From positions 805,646-869,645 of the forward strand of contig NZ_JAMZEA010000005.1 in the NCBI RefSeq assembly GCF_024172125.1: 64,000 nucleotides of DNA. The letters run 5' to 3'. Origin of the DNA: Actinomadura rupiterrae. Its GTDB lineage: Bacteria > Actinomycetota > Actinomycetes > Streptosporangiales > Streptosporangiaceae. Below, piece after piece: positions 15,747-25,393 of this stretch; the stretch's first letter is position 1; each line of letters opens with the position of its first letter. The notes beneath the pieces are model-generated. The model made no database searches and was not told the origin of the DNA. It saw only the letters and a list, made by a program, of their open reading frames with translations. The translations under genes were made by a program, and so were the position numbers.

Positions 15747-16424
15747 ATGAACTGGGACGTACTTCTCGACTTCAGCCCGTTCTCCAAAAACTGGGACGCG
15801 GTTCTCCAGTCGTTCTGGGCGACGATCAAGCTGTCGCTCATGACGGGGATCCTGTCACTGGCGCTGGGGACGCTGCTCGTTTCCATGCGGGTCTCCCCCA
15901 CGCCGGTGCTGCGTGCGTTCGGGACGTTCTATGTGAACACCTTCCGGAACACGCCGCTGACCCTGATCCTGCTCTTCGCGAGCTTCGGAGTCGGTGACAC
16001 CCTCGGGCTGAACAAGGTGCTCAACACCTACTGGCTGGCCGTGTTCGGCATGTCCGCCTACACCGCCGCATTCGTCTGCGAGGCGCTGCGCTCCGGGATC
16101 AACACCGTTCCGCTCGGGCAGGCCGAGGCGGCGCGGGCGATCGGGCTCACCTTCACCCAGTCCCTGCGAATGATCATCCTGCCGCAGGCGTTCCGCTCGT
16201 CGGTGGCGCCGCTCGGCAGCGTGCTCATCGCGATGATGAAGAACACCACGGTCGCGCTGGTGGCGGGATATGTGGAGATGGCGGCGCAGATGAAGCAGAT
16301 GTTCGAAGAGGACGGGGCGACGCTGCCCATCTTCCTGGGCTTCGCGGTGGGATTCATGGTGCTGACACTGCCCTCGGGACTTCTGGTCTCCTGGCTGAGC
16401 AAGCGGCTGGCGGTGGCCCGGTGA
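15747..16424 (+). CDS. gluC: Glutamate ABC importer permease GluC
   Basis: A 225-residue inner-membrane permease of the HisM/GltK type, with about five hydrophobic helices. The EAA loop reads ALRSGINTVPLGQAEAARAIGLTFTQSLRMIILPQAFR, with the conserved G-Q-x-E-A-A and LPQA positions, which contact the ATPase. The ATG at 15747 follows AGGAGATGACGCGCG. Its TGA overlaps the GTG of gluD, so the two permeases are coupled and expected in 1:1 ratio. Confidence 0.9.
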   Translation: MNWDVLLDFSPFSKNWDAVLQSFWATIKLSLMTGILSLALGTLLVSMRVSPTPVLRAFGTFYVNTFRNTPLTLILLFASFGVGDTLGLNKVLNTYWLAVFGMSAYTAAFVCEALRSGINTVPLGQAEAARAIGLTFTQSLRMIILPQAFRSSVAPLGSVLIAMMKNTTVALVAGYVEMAAQMKQMFEEDGATLPIFLGFAVGFMVLTLPSGLLVSWLSKRLAVAR

Positions 16425-17383
16425 CGACGACCGCTCCCGAGTCCACTGCCCGCGTGTCCCGCCGGACCCGCCGGAAGGCCGATGCCTCGGTCCTGTTCGA
16501 CGCACCGGGGCCGAGGGCGAGATTCCGCAACAACATCGTCACCGGCATCGCCGTCCTGGTCTTTCTGGCGCTGCTGTACGTGGTGCTGCGGCGCTTCGAC
16601 GACAAGGGCCAGTTCGAAGGGAAGCTCTGGAAGCCCTTCGTCAAGGTCGAGACCTGGACCGACTACATCATCCCCGGCCTCGGCGGCACGCTGAAGGCCG
16701 CCGCCCTCGCGGCCGTGCTGGCGCTGCTCTTCGGCGTCTTCTTCGGGCTCGGACGCATGTCGGACCACGTCTGGGTGCGGGTCCCCTGCGCCGCGGTCGT
16801 CGAGTTCTTCCGCGCCATCCCGCTGCTCCTGCTGATCTTCTTCATCTTCCAGGGCCCTGCCACCATCGCCAACGGGCTCGGTCGTGAGGCGCCGCACATC
16901 TCGGAGTTCACAGCGGTCGTCGGCGGCCTGATGCTCTACAACGGCTCCGTGCTGGCGGAGATCTTCCGGTCGGGCATCCAGTCGCTGCCACGCGGCCAGT
17001 CCGAGGCCGCCTACGCGCTCGGCCTGCGCAAGAGCGGCGTCATGCGGCTGATCCTCGTCCCGCAGGCCGTGACGGTGATGCTGCCCGCGATCATCAGCCA
17101 GCTCGTGGTCCTGCTGAAGGACTCGGCCCTCGGCTACATCATCGCCTACGACGAACTGCTCAACGAGGGCCTGCGCGCCCTCCCGGGCAAGTACGGCAAC
17201 CTCATCCCTGCCGCCATCGTCATCGCGGTGATCTACATCCTGATGAATCTCGCCCTGGGTCGGCTGGCGACCTACCTGGAGGGCCGCTCGCGCCGAAGCA
17301 AGAAGTCGGCCGGCGCACGCCTCGCCCCGGACGCACCGTCCACTCCTGGGATGGGAATGGACCAGGGGCCCGCCGCCAACTGA
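16421..17383 (+). CDS. gluD: Glutamate ABC importer permease GluD
   Basis: A 320-residue permease partner of GluC. It has an N-terminal cytoplasmic basic stretch (RVSRRTRRKADASVLFDAPG), five to six membrane helices, and the EAA loop SGIQSLPRGQSEAAYALGLRKSGVMRLILVPQAV. The C-terminal ~40 residues are hydrophilic (RSRRSKKSAGARLAPDAP). The GTG start at 16421 overlaps the gluC stop as GTGA. A hairpin at 17425-17460 followed by GGGTTTT ends the operon. Confidence 0.9.
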   Translation: MTTTAPESTARVSRRTRRKADASVLFDAPGPRARFRNNIVTGIAVLVFLALLYVVLRRFDDKGQFEGKLWKPFVKVETWTDYIIPGLGGTLKAAALAAVLALLFGVFFGLGRMSDHVWVRVPCAAVVEFFRAIPLLLLIFFIFQGPATIANGLGREAPHISEFTAVVGGLMLYNGSVLAEIFRSGIQSLPRGQSEAAYALGLRKSGVMRLILVPQAVTVMLPAIISQLVVLLKDSALGYIIAYDELLNEGLRALPGKYGNLIPAAIVIAVIYILMNLALGRLATYLEGRSRRSKKSAGARLAPDAPSTPGMGMDQGPAAN

Positions 17384-17424
17384 TCCGGCGAACGCCGGGT
17401 CGCACACCGGCGCGATGTCGCCAC

Positions 17425-17466
17425 CGAAGGGCGTTCCCGGGAATCCGGGGGCGCCCTTCGGGGTTT
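17425..17466 (+). terminator. Terminator of the glu operon
   Basis: CGAAGGGCG at 17425-17433 pairs with 17452-17460, and the stem is followed by GGGTTTT. It lies 42 bp after the gluD stop and just before the next gene's start. Confidence 0.65.
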
Positions 17467-17474
17467 TCGGGGGC

Positions 17475-18608
17475 ATGCGCGAGGTGGACGTGGCGGTCGT
17501 CGGGGCCGGGCAGGCGGGGTTGTCGGCCGGGTACCAGCTGCGGCGGGACGGGTTGGACTTCGTGATGTTCGACCACTCGCCACGGCCGGGCGGGGCGTGG
17601 CAGTACCGGTGGCCGACGTTGACCCTAGGGAAGGCGCACCGGATCGCCGATCTGCCTGGTATGCCGTTGGGGACGCCAGATCCGGCGCGTCCGGCGTCTG
17701 ACGTCGTGTCGGAGTACTTCGACAAGTACGAGCGCGAGTTCGGGTTGGACGTGCGTAGGCCGGTGGACGTGTCTTCTGTGCGGAACCTGCCGGACGGACG
17801 GTTGCAGGTAGCGACGTCCGAGGGCGAGTACGCGGTCCGGTACCTGATCAACGCGTCCGGGACGTGGGAGAAGCCGTTCTGGCCGCGATATGCCGGGATG
17901 GAGACGTTCCGGGGCCGCCACCTGCACACGCACGACTACCGGGGGCCGGACGGGTTCGCCCGGAAGCGGGTCGTGGTCGTCGGCGGCGGGGCGTCCGGGG
18001 TGCAGGCGCTCCTGGAGATCGCTGAGGTGGCCGCTGAGACGCGCTGGGTGACCCGGCGTGCCCCGGAGTGGGTCGAGGGGCCGTTCGGCGAGGAGCTGGG
18101 ACGTGCGGCCGTCGCGAGGGTCGACGAGCGGGTCCGGCGCGGGCTGCCGCCCGGGAGCGTCGTTTCGGTCACCGGGCTCATGCTGACGGACGAGGTGAAG
18201 GCGGCGCGGGCCTCCGGGGTGCTGCATCGGCTGCCGATGTTCGAGCGCGTCACGCCGTCCGGGGTGGTCTGGGCGGACGGGACGGCCTTCGACGCCGATG
18301 TCATCCTGTGGGCGACGGGGTTCCGGGCGTCGCTGGCGCATCTGGCCCCGCTGGGGCTGCGCGGGCCGGGCGGCGGCATCGTCATGGACGGCACCCAGGT
18401 CGCGGACGATCCGCGCGTCCACCTTCTGGGATACGGGCCGTCCGCAAGCACGATCGGCGCGAACCGGGCAGGGCGGTCCGCCGCCCGAGCCGTCCGCCGA
18501 GCCCTGCGGGACCCGGTCGGAGGCGGACGGACTGGCGCAAACCGGGGCGAAGAACGTCCGGAAACTCCCGGTCGCTCCGGGAGGACGGAGATCTTCCCGG
18601 CCGCCTGA
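17475..18608 (+). CDS. Flavoprotein monooxygenase-like oxidoreductase
   Basis: A 377-residue protein with two dinucleotide-binding motifs. The first is VVGAGQAGLSAGYQL at residues 8-22 for FAD, and the second is VVVVGGGASGVQAL near residue 170 for NAD(P)H. The C-terminal ILWATGFR matches the ATG motif of flavin-containing monooxygenases and related pyridine-nucleotide oxidoreductases. ATG 17475 (MREVDVAVVGAG) is preferred to an ATG 60 bp upstream that lies in the glu terminator. The GGAWQYRW segment suggests the family often annotated as putative FMO or ArsO-like. The substrate is unknown, and neighbours give no pathway hint. Confidence 0.8.
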   Translation: MREVDVAVVGAGQAGLSAGYQLRRDGLDFVMFDHSPRPGGAWQYRWPTLTLGKAHRIADLPGMPLGTPDPARPASDVVSEYFDKYEREFGLDVRRPVDVSSVRNLPDGRLQVATSEGEYAVRYLINASGTWEKPFWPRYAGMETFRGRHLHTHDYRGPDGFARKRVVVVGGGASGVQALLEIAEVAAETRWVTRRAPEWVEGPFGEELGRAAVARVDERVRRGLPPGSVVSVTGLMLTDEVKAARASGVLHRLPMFERVTPSGVVWADGTAFDADVILWATGFRASLAHLAPLGLRGPGGGIVMDGTQVADDPRVHLLGYGPSASTIGANRAGRSAARAVRRALRDPVGGGRTGANRGEERPETPGRSGRTEIFPAA

Positions 18609-18696
18609 GATCTCCCCGCTGAGCGGCTCGTATCTTTCCGGCGGCAACTGCCCCGTCATGGCCCCAACCGATCCCCCGATGCGGGACGATTCGCAT

Positions 18697-20664
18697 ATGA
18701 CCGCTCGTGCGACCCTCCCCTACGGCTCCTGGCCCTCTCCGATCTCCGCCGCCGACGTCGCCCGCGCGCGCCTGCGGATCGGGTTCCCCACCGTGGCGGG
18801 CGACGACGTGTGGTGGCAGGAGACCCGGCCCGAGGAGGGTGGCCGGACGACGGTCGTCCACCTCGCCGGGGGCCACCGCGCCGAGCTGCTCCAGGCCCCC
18901 TTCGACGCCCGAACGCGCGTGCACGAGTACGGCGGGCGGTCGTACCTGCCGGTGCCGTCCGGCGGCGGTCACGCGATCGTGTTCTCCAACTACGAGGACC
19001 AGCGGCTCTACCTGTTCGACCCGGCCGACGTGGAGGAGCCGAAGCCGCGCCCGCTGACGCCGGAGCCGGCCGAGCCGGGCGGGCTGCGCTACGCCGACTA
19101 CGTGCTCTCCCCCGACGGGACCCAGATCTGGTGCGTCTGCGAGGGCCACACCCCGGACGGCATCCGGCGCGCGATCGTCGGAGTCCCGCTGGACGGGACG
19201 GCCGCTGAAGACGCTTCCGCTATCCACGAGCTGGTCACCGGGGCCGATTTCTACGCCTCGCCTACACCGTCCCCCGGGGGCGGGCATCTGGCGTGGGTGC
19301 AGTGGAGCCACCCGCGTATGCCGTGGGACGGTACGGAGCTGCGCGTAGCCGCCCTTGAGGACGGCGAGGTCGTCGCACCGCGCACCGTCAAGGGCGGCCT
19401 GACCGAATCGGCGCTCGCGCCGCTGTGGGCGAACGACGAGACCCTTTACGTCATCTCCGACTGGCCCGGCTGGTGGAACATCTACCAGGTCGGCCTGCAC
19501 GGCGAGTCGCCCCAGGCGCTTTACCCGGCCGAGGAAGAGTTCGCTGCGCCGCTATGGACGCTCGGCGGGAAGCCTTACGCGCTCCTGGAGGACGGGCGGC
19601 TGGCCGTCCTGCATGGCGAGGGCGACCAGCGGCTCGGCATCTACGACCCGGAGACGCTGGAGCTCACCGATCTCGATCTCCCCTACACCGACTGGCGTCC
19701 GGCGCTGTCGGTGTCCGGGTCCACGGTGCTCGGCATCGCGGGCGCGCCCGAGGTGCCGACCTCGGTCGTGAAGGTGGACATCGCGACGGGCAGGGCCGAG
19801 AGCCTCCGCCGCGAGCTGGCCGAGCCGCCGAACGCCGCCTACCTGTCGCTGCCGCGCGCCGAGCGCCTGGACGGCAAGTTCGGGCGGGTGGTGCACGCGC
19901 TGGTGTTCCCGCCGTCCAACCCCGAGGCCGAGGGCCCGGCCGGCGAGAAGCCGCCGTTCGTGGTGTTCGTGCACGGCGGACCGACCGGACGCGCGTCCAG
20001 CACGCTGGACCTGGAGCGGGCGTACTTCACCAGCCGCGGCATCGGCGTCATCGAGGTCAACTACGGCGGTTCGGCCGGTTACGGGCGCGCCTACCGGGAG
20101 CGGCTGCGCCGCCAGTGGGGTGTCGTGGACGTCGAGGACGCCGTCGCCGCCGCGCAGGCCCTCATCGACCGCGGCATCGCCGCCCCGAAGCGGATGGCGA
20201 TCCGCGGCGGCAGCGCGGGCGGCTGGACGACCCTCGCCTCGGTCACCACCACCGACCTGTTCGCCGCCGGGACGTCCTACTTCGGCATCAGCGACCTGGC
20301 GTCGTTCGCCGCCGCCACGCACGACTTCGAGTCGCACTACCTGTTCGGGCTGATCGGGCCCCTGCCCGGATTCGAGCGCGCGTACGAGGAGCGGTCGCCG
20401 CTCGGGCACGCCGACAAGGCGTCCTGCCCGGTGCTGCTGCTCCAGGGCCTGGACGACCCGATCGTCCCCGCCGACCAGTCCGCCCGGTTCGCCGAGGCGC
20501 TGGCCGAGCGGAAGGTGCCGCACGCCTACCTGACGTTCGAGGGCGAGTCGCACGGCTTCCGGCGCGCCGAGACGGTCATCAAGTGCCTGGAGTCCGAGCT
20601 GGCCTTCTATGGGGCGACCCTCGGTTTCGAGCCGCACGGCGTCCCGCCCATTGAGCTCGACTAG
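18697..20664 (+). CDS. S9 family prolyl oligopeptidase-type serine peptidase
   Basis: A 655-residue peptidase with an N-terminal beta-propeller-like region (about 1-390) and a C-terminal alpha/beta-hydrolase domain. The catalytic triad is visible: Ser506 in RGGSAGGW, Asp586 in GLDDPIVP and His619 in GESHGF. HGGPTGR supplies the oxyanion side. There is no signal peptide, so it is probably cytosolic. I chose ATG 18697 (MTARATLPYGSWPSPI), which matches family starts; in-frame ATGs at 18679 and 18658 are alternatives and none has a strong ribosome site. Its stop codon TAG lies within the CTAG that begins a repeated element. Confidence 0.88.
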   Translation: MTARATLPYGSWPSPISAADVARARLRIGFPTVAGDDVWWQETRPEEGGRTTVVHLAGGHRAELLQAPFDARTRVHEYGGRSYLPVPSGGGHAIVFSNYEDQRLYLFDPADVEEPKPRPLTPEPAEPGGLRYADYVLSPDGTQIWCVCEGHTPDGIRRAIVGVPLDGTAAEDASAIHELVTGADFYASPTPSPGGGHLAWVQWSHPRMPWDGTELRVAALEDGEVVAPRTVKGGLTESALAPLWANDETLYVISDWPGWWNIYQVGLHGESPQALYPAEEEFAAPLWTLGGKPYALLEDGRLAVLHGEGDQRLGIYDPETLELTDLDLPYTDWRPALSVSGSTVLGIAGAPEVPTSVVKVDIATGRAESLRRELAEPPNAAYLSLPRAERLDGKFGRVVHALVFPPSNPEAEGPAGEKPPFVVFVHGGPTGRASSTLDLERAYFTSRGIGVIEVNYGGSAGYGRAYRERLRRQWGVVDVEDAVAAAQALIDRGIAAPKRMAIRGGSAGGWTTLASVTTTDLFAAGTSYFGISDLASFAAATHDFESHYLFGLIGPLPGFERAYEERSPLGHADKASCPVLLLQGLDDPIVPADQSARFAEALAERKVPHAYLTFEGESHGFRRAETVIKCLESELAFYGATLGFEPHGVPPIELD

Positions 20665-20841
20665 GCTGTGTTTCAAAGTCCCGGCCCACTGCGCTCGCCT
20701 AGCGGCTCGCTCCGTGACCGTGCCTGGGCGAACGCGGCATCGCTTCGCGATCAGCGCGGTGCCGCTCGCCTCCGGCGTCGCGGCACCGCGCTGGTCACGC
20801 GTTCGCGCGCGTGGCCGAGGCCACTTCGAAACAGGCCCTAG
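20661..20841. repeat. CTAG-bounded non-autonomous repeat element, copy 1
   Basis: This 181-bp copy runs from CTAG to CTAG. Its ends are imperfect inverted repeats: GCTGTGTTTCAAAGT inside the left CTAG and, read on the other strand, GGCCTGTTTCGAAGT inside the right one, 11 of 15 matching. Inside are hairpins at 20739-20751, a 12-bp stem 20753-20764 with 20781-20792, and GTGGCC/GGCCAC at 20811-20824. It encodes nothing recognisable. A longer copy lies at 26803-27063. The layout fits a MITE; a 4-bp CTAG duplication would suit an IS5-type parent, but no transposase is present. Confidence 0.8.
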
Positions 20842-20858
20842 ACGTTTTCCGAAATACG

Positions 20859-20892
20859 AAACTGCGGCGCGCCCGAGGGCGCGCCGCAGTTT
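20859..20892. terminator. Terminator between the repeat element and the protease gene
   Basis: AAACTGCGGCGCGCC at 20859-20873 pairs perfectly with 20878-20892 over the tetraloop CGAG. On the plus strand TTTCTG follows. It lies 14 bp past the stop of the minus-strand protease and probably serves both strands. Confidence 0.75.
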
Positions 20893-20906
20893 TCTGTGGT
20901 TTTCGC

Positions 20907-21863
20907 TCAGGCGCGGGCGTCGGCCGCCTTGCGGAGGTTGTAGACGTCGCCGTCGAAGTACGGCGAGTAGGACCGCCAGGAGACGCTGCCGCCTTCCTGG
21001 TAGCCGCCGATGACGCCGTTGACGTATCCGGTGTGGGACCGGCTGTTGTACCAGAGCAGCCACGGGCTGCCGCTGGTGCCGCCGTAGAAGCCGGTGCAGT
21101 CCATGCGGACCTGGTACTTCCACTGCCGGGCGGTGTGGGTCTTGCAGTAGATCGGGCGGTTGCTGCGGCTGGGGTAGCCCGCGACGTTCACCCAGTTGCT
21201 CATGCCCTGGTTGATGGCGAGCTTGTTGTAGCCGACGACCTGCTCGATCTTGCGGCCGCCGCGCGGCCACACGCCGATGAACCCGTAGTCGAGGTCCGGG
21301 TCGCTGTTGGACGCCCAGCGCCGGTCGACCACCAGCGTCTTCGCCGTCCAGATGCCGTAGGGGCGCTTGCCGCTGTCGAACTTCGGCACGAACGCGACGT
21401 TCTTGGCGTAGCCGCCGCCGCGTCCGCCGTGGATGCAGTGCGCCGCGGTGAGCAGCAGGCTCTGCGAGTAGCTGTGGATGACGCTGGCCGTGCAGTAGTG
21501 GTTGCCGTTCCCGTTGTTGAAGAACACCGCGCCGAGCGTGGGGATGCCGCCGAACGTGCTGGACTTCGGCACGCTCTGCGCCGTCACGCTCCGCTCGCCC
21601 ATCTGCGGCCCCACCGCCGAGGGCGCCGTCGGCGCGGCCGCCTTCGGGCCGCCCACCGGGGTAGCCGATGCGAGCCGCTGCGGCGTCCAGTACTTCTCGG
21701 CGTCCTGGGCGTCCACCGAGCTGATCTGGAGGCTGGCGGACGTGTCCGCCACCGTGTGCGACTTCGCGTGCCCCTGGCTGATCAGCACCCCGCCCGCGGT
21801 GACCGCTGTGACGCCCGTGACCGCAACGACCGCATAGGTAACCCGCATCCGACCCTTTCGCAT
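20907..21863 (-). CDS. Secreted trypsin-fold serine protease
   Basis: About 318 residues with a basic start and a signal peptide (VTYAVVAVTGVTAVTAGGVLISQG). A pro-region of about 80 residues precedes the mature trypsin-like domain. The triad is visible: TAAHC for His, DPDLDYGF for Asp and TGFYGGTSGSPW for Ser. The GTSGSPW form and overall length recall V8/glutamyl-endopeptidase-like enzymes. Extra cysteines (YCTAS with AAHC; YCKTH with DCTG) should form disulfides, consistent with secretion. ATG 21863 is used; ATG 21848 has AAAGGG just upstream and may be the true start. Substrate specificity is unknown. Confidence 0.85.
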   Translation of the reverse strand: MRKGRMRVTYAVVAVTGVTAVTAGGVLISQGHAKSHTVADTSASLQISSVDAQDAEKYWTPQRLASATPVGGPKAAAPTAPSAVGPQMGERSVTAQSVPKSSTFGGIPTLGAVFFNNGNGNHYCTASVIHSYSQSLLLTAAHCIHGGRGGGYAKNVAFVPKFDSGKRPYGIWTAKTLVVDRRWASNSDPDLDYGFIGVWPRGGRKIEQVVGYNKLAINQGMSNWVNVAGYPSRSNRPIYCKTHTARQWKYQVRMDCTGFYGGTSGSPWLLWYNSRSHTGYVNGVIGGYQEGGSVSWRSYSPYFDGDVYNLRKAADARA

Positions 21864-22067
21864 TCGCCCGAAAATACCGACTCTTCCGTCACGCCACAAC
21901 GCGAATGATCACTCTGGTCCGAAACTTGGCCGGTGGATCATGATCGTCCGGACGGGAGGACCCGGGATAGACCCGCTGTATGCCGTCATTTGGGGCGCTC
22001 CCTCAACGGACGCCCTCCCCGGCGCGGACGGAACGTCCGAAACCCGCTGCGAGCACGGCTCCCGCTG

Positions 22068-22109
22068 CCGCTCAGGGGTCCGGACGCCCCGGACCGGACC
22101 CCTGAGCGG
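22068..22109 (-). terminator. Terminator of rny
   Basis: CCGCTCAGGGGTCCGG at 22068-22083 pairs perfectly over 16 bp with 22094-22109. It begins 6 bp after the rny stop on the minus strand. Confidence 0.7.
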
Positions 22110-22115
22110 ACTGAG

Positions 22116-23735
<1,620 letters not shown>

Positions 23736-24621
23736 CAGCGCCTCCTCGCGGACGAGACCGGACGGTTGGCCGCAACGCCCCGCCCGCCCCTCATCGCCGG
23801 CCTCCGCGTTCCGCGTCTGTCCGCACGCCGGCCACGTCCACCGAGCTGCACCCGGCCGCGTCCACCGGGCTGCTTCCGGTCTCGTCCGCCGGGCTGCACA
23901 CGGCCGCGTCCGCCGGGCTGCTCCGCCCGGGGACGCGTCGCCGGTCCACGACTATCGACAAACCCACGGCACGCATAATGATCACCGCTATCTGGTCGGG
24001 AAGCACCGACACCCCGCCGCCGTCCGGTGCCGGGCAGGGCCGCGGCACGGGTGGCGTCGGGGTGCGCAAGGGGGAAAGCGGCAGGACGGCGACCCGTCCG
24101 GCCGCGGGAGAGGGTCCGTCCGGACGGCCGTTCAGGCGACCGGCCGGCGGGCAGGCGAGGCGGCGTCCATCCGCGCGGGCGGGCGGACGGACGGTCCGCA
24201 TGGCCACTCGCGGGTGGAGTCACGAGGCCGAATCCTTCCTCGCCCGCGGGCCCCTGACGGGGTTCTGGAGCCCTGCCTCGCGAGGACCTACCCGCACCCG
24301 GGCGGACCGTCGGGTACACGACAACGCCCAGCCGCCGCCGGTGGCGGCGCCGGGCCGGCCGATCCCGTTCCGGACCGGTTCCGGTCGCTCCCCCTCCTGC
24401 CTCTCGCCTGCTAGAACGTGCTCAGTCGTATGGCAATCCGCTGGTGCGCGGAGTAACTCCTCACTGCCGTAACGGTAAGCGGCATCCAGGTAATGAGCAA
24501 GGAAACCCGGGGCATTCCGGACACGCGTCGCCAGTCCCCTACCGACGCCCGCCCGCTCACCTGGCGCGACACGGAGGGCACCGGACCGGCCCGGACCTCC
24601 CCCGGCGTGTCGCGTCCGAGG
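23736..24621. other. 886-bp gap upstream of rny, no convincing gene
   Basis: Open frames exist on both strands but are Pro/Arg/Ala-rich and lack family features or good starts. The only clear structure is a 24-bp tandem repeat at 23833-23928 and a 12-bp palindrome CCGTCCGGACGG at 24116-24127. A minus-strand frame starting near 23976 (MRAVGLSIVVDRRR) reads through the repeats to 23791 and could be an rny leader peptide, but I do not call it. Confidence 0.4.
23833..23928. repeat. 24-bp tandem repeat, four units
   Basis: Units at 23833-23856, 23857-23880, 23881-23904 and 23905-23928 share the core CGTCC(A/G)CCG(A/G)GCTGC. The 24-bp period would encode octapeptides in any frame, but no gene is evident. 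Confidence 0.75.
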
Positions 24622-24843
24622 TCAGTGGCTGAGGCCGCGCTCGCCCATGTCGATGTCCCACGCGTCCGCGAGGACGATGTCGATCTCGGCGTTCTCGAAG
24701 GCGCTCTTCCCGTACCTGCGGTACGCGTCCTCCAGCGACTCGGCCTCGACGTTGTCGTAGTACGTCCGGCCGTCCGCGGTGCGCGTCCGCTTCGAGTAGA
24801 TCTTCAGCTCTTTCGGGGCGTCCTGCGGTGTTTCATCGCTCAT
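24622..24843 (-). CDS. Small conserved protein of unknown function
   Basis: A 73-residue acidic cytosolic protein starting MSDETPQDAPKELKIYSKRT. It has the central pattern TADGRTYYDNVEAESLEDAYRRYG and an acidic end (ADAWDIDMGERG). I do not recognise a named family, but the composition and clean start (GAGG just upstream) support a real gene. It begins 9 bp after the stop of the marR gene on the same strand, so the two are likely co-transcribed. No catalytic motif is seen. Confidence 0.65.
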   Translation of the reverse strand: MSDETPQDAPKELKIYSKRTRTADGRTYYDNVEAESLEDAYRRYGKSAFENAEIDIVLADAWDIDMGERGLSH

Positions 24844-24852
24844 CGCCTCAAA

Positions 24853-25305
24853 CTAGCGCGAGTCGTCCGCCAGCAGCAGCCGGAGCGCGCGCAGGAACCA
24901 CTCGGCCTCCGCGCCCCCGAGCGGGGCGAGGAACTCGCGCTCCATGCGGCGGCGGGCGTCCTCGGCGCGGCGCAGCAGGTCCTCGCCGCGCTCGGTCAGC
25001 GCGACGACGTTCTTGCGCCGGTCGAGCTCGCTGCGGCGGCGCTCGACCAGCCCGTCCCGTTCGAGCCGGTCCACCAGCGCGACCATGGTCGTCCGGTCGA
25101 CGCCGAGCTTGCCCGCGCCCTCCAGCTGCGAGATCGGCCGGTCCTCGCCGAGCACCGCGAGGACGGCGAGCTCCCGGCCGCTCACGCCGAACGGCTCCAG
25201 CGCCCGCGCGGACTCTTCGGCGAGCCGCGCCTGGACGTGTTTCAGCAGGTAGCCGAGGCGTTGGGTGAGCACGTCCCCGGTTGCCCGCGATCCCGATTCC
25301 GCCAT
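24853..25305 (-). CDS. MarR family transcriptional regulator
   Basis: A 150-residue winged-helix regulator. The recognition region reads ISQLEGAGKLGVDRTTMVALVDRLERDGLVERRRSELDRRKNVVALTERG, which contains the MarR helix-turn-helix and the D-R-R wing motif. It is divergent from the LLM oxidoreductase at 25394, and a 9-bp inverted repeat lies in the 88-bp gap. It probably controls that enzyme and its own operon with the small gene downstream. The ligand is unknown. Confidence 0.9.
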   Translation of the reverse strand: MAESGSRATGDVLTQRLGYLLKHVQARLAEESARALEPFGVSGRELAVLAVLGEDRPISQLEGAGKLGVDRTTMVALVDRLERDGLVERRRSELDRRKNVVALTERGEDLLRRAEDARRRMEREFLAPLGGAEAEWFLRALRLLLADDSR

Positions 25306-25328
25306 GCCCGAAAATCTACCTCGCGACA

Positions 25329-25351
25329 GATCGTCAGATCGACTGACGATC
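25329..25351. promoter_or_regulatory. Candidate MarR operator
   Basis: GATCGTCAG at 25329-25337 and CTGACGATC at 25343-25351 form a perfect 9-bp inverted repeat with a 5-bp spacer. It is centred between the divergent marR and LLM oxidoreductase starts. Confidence 0.65.
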
Positions 25352-25393
25352 AGCTAGTCTGACGCTCCCCTTCCGATCCAGGAGCACGCGCCC

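Noticed and set aside
20661..20841. tRNA or other structured housekeeping RNA in the repeat element
   Set aside because: The GTTTCGAAGT ends recall a T-arm, but no acceptor stem, CCA or cloverleaf can be drawn, and two variant copies with a tandem expansion favour a mobile repeat.
23833..23928. Relationship between the 24-bp repeats at 23833 and 58970
   Set aside because: Same period but the unit sequences do not align, so they are treated as independent.
23978..24472. 164-codon plus-strand frame upstream of rny
   Set aside because: Starts without a ribosome site, is Pro/Arg/Gly-rich and resembles no family I know; treated as non-coding.
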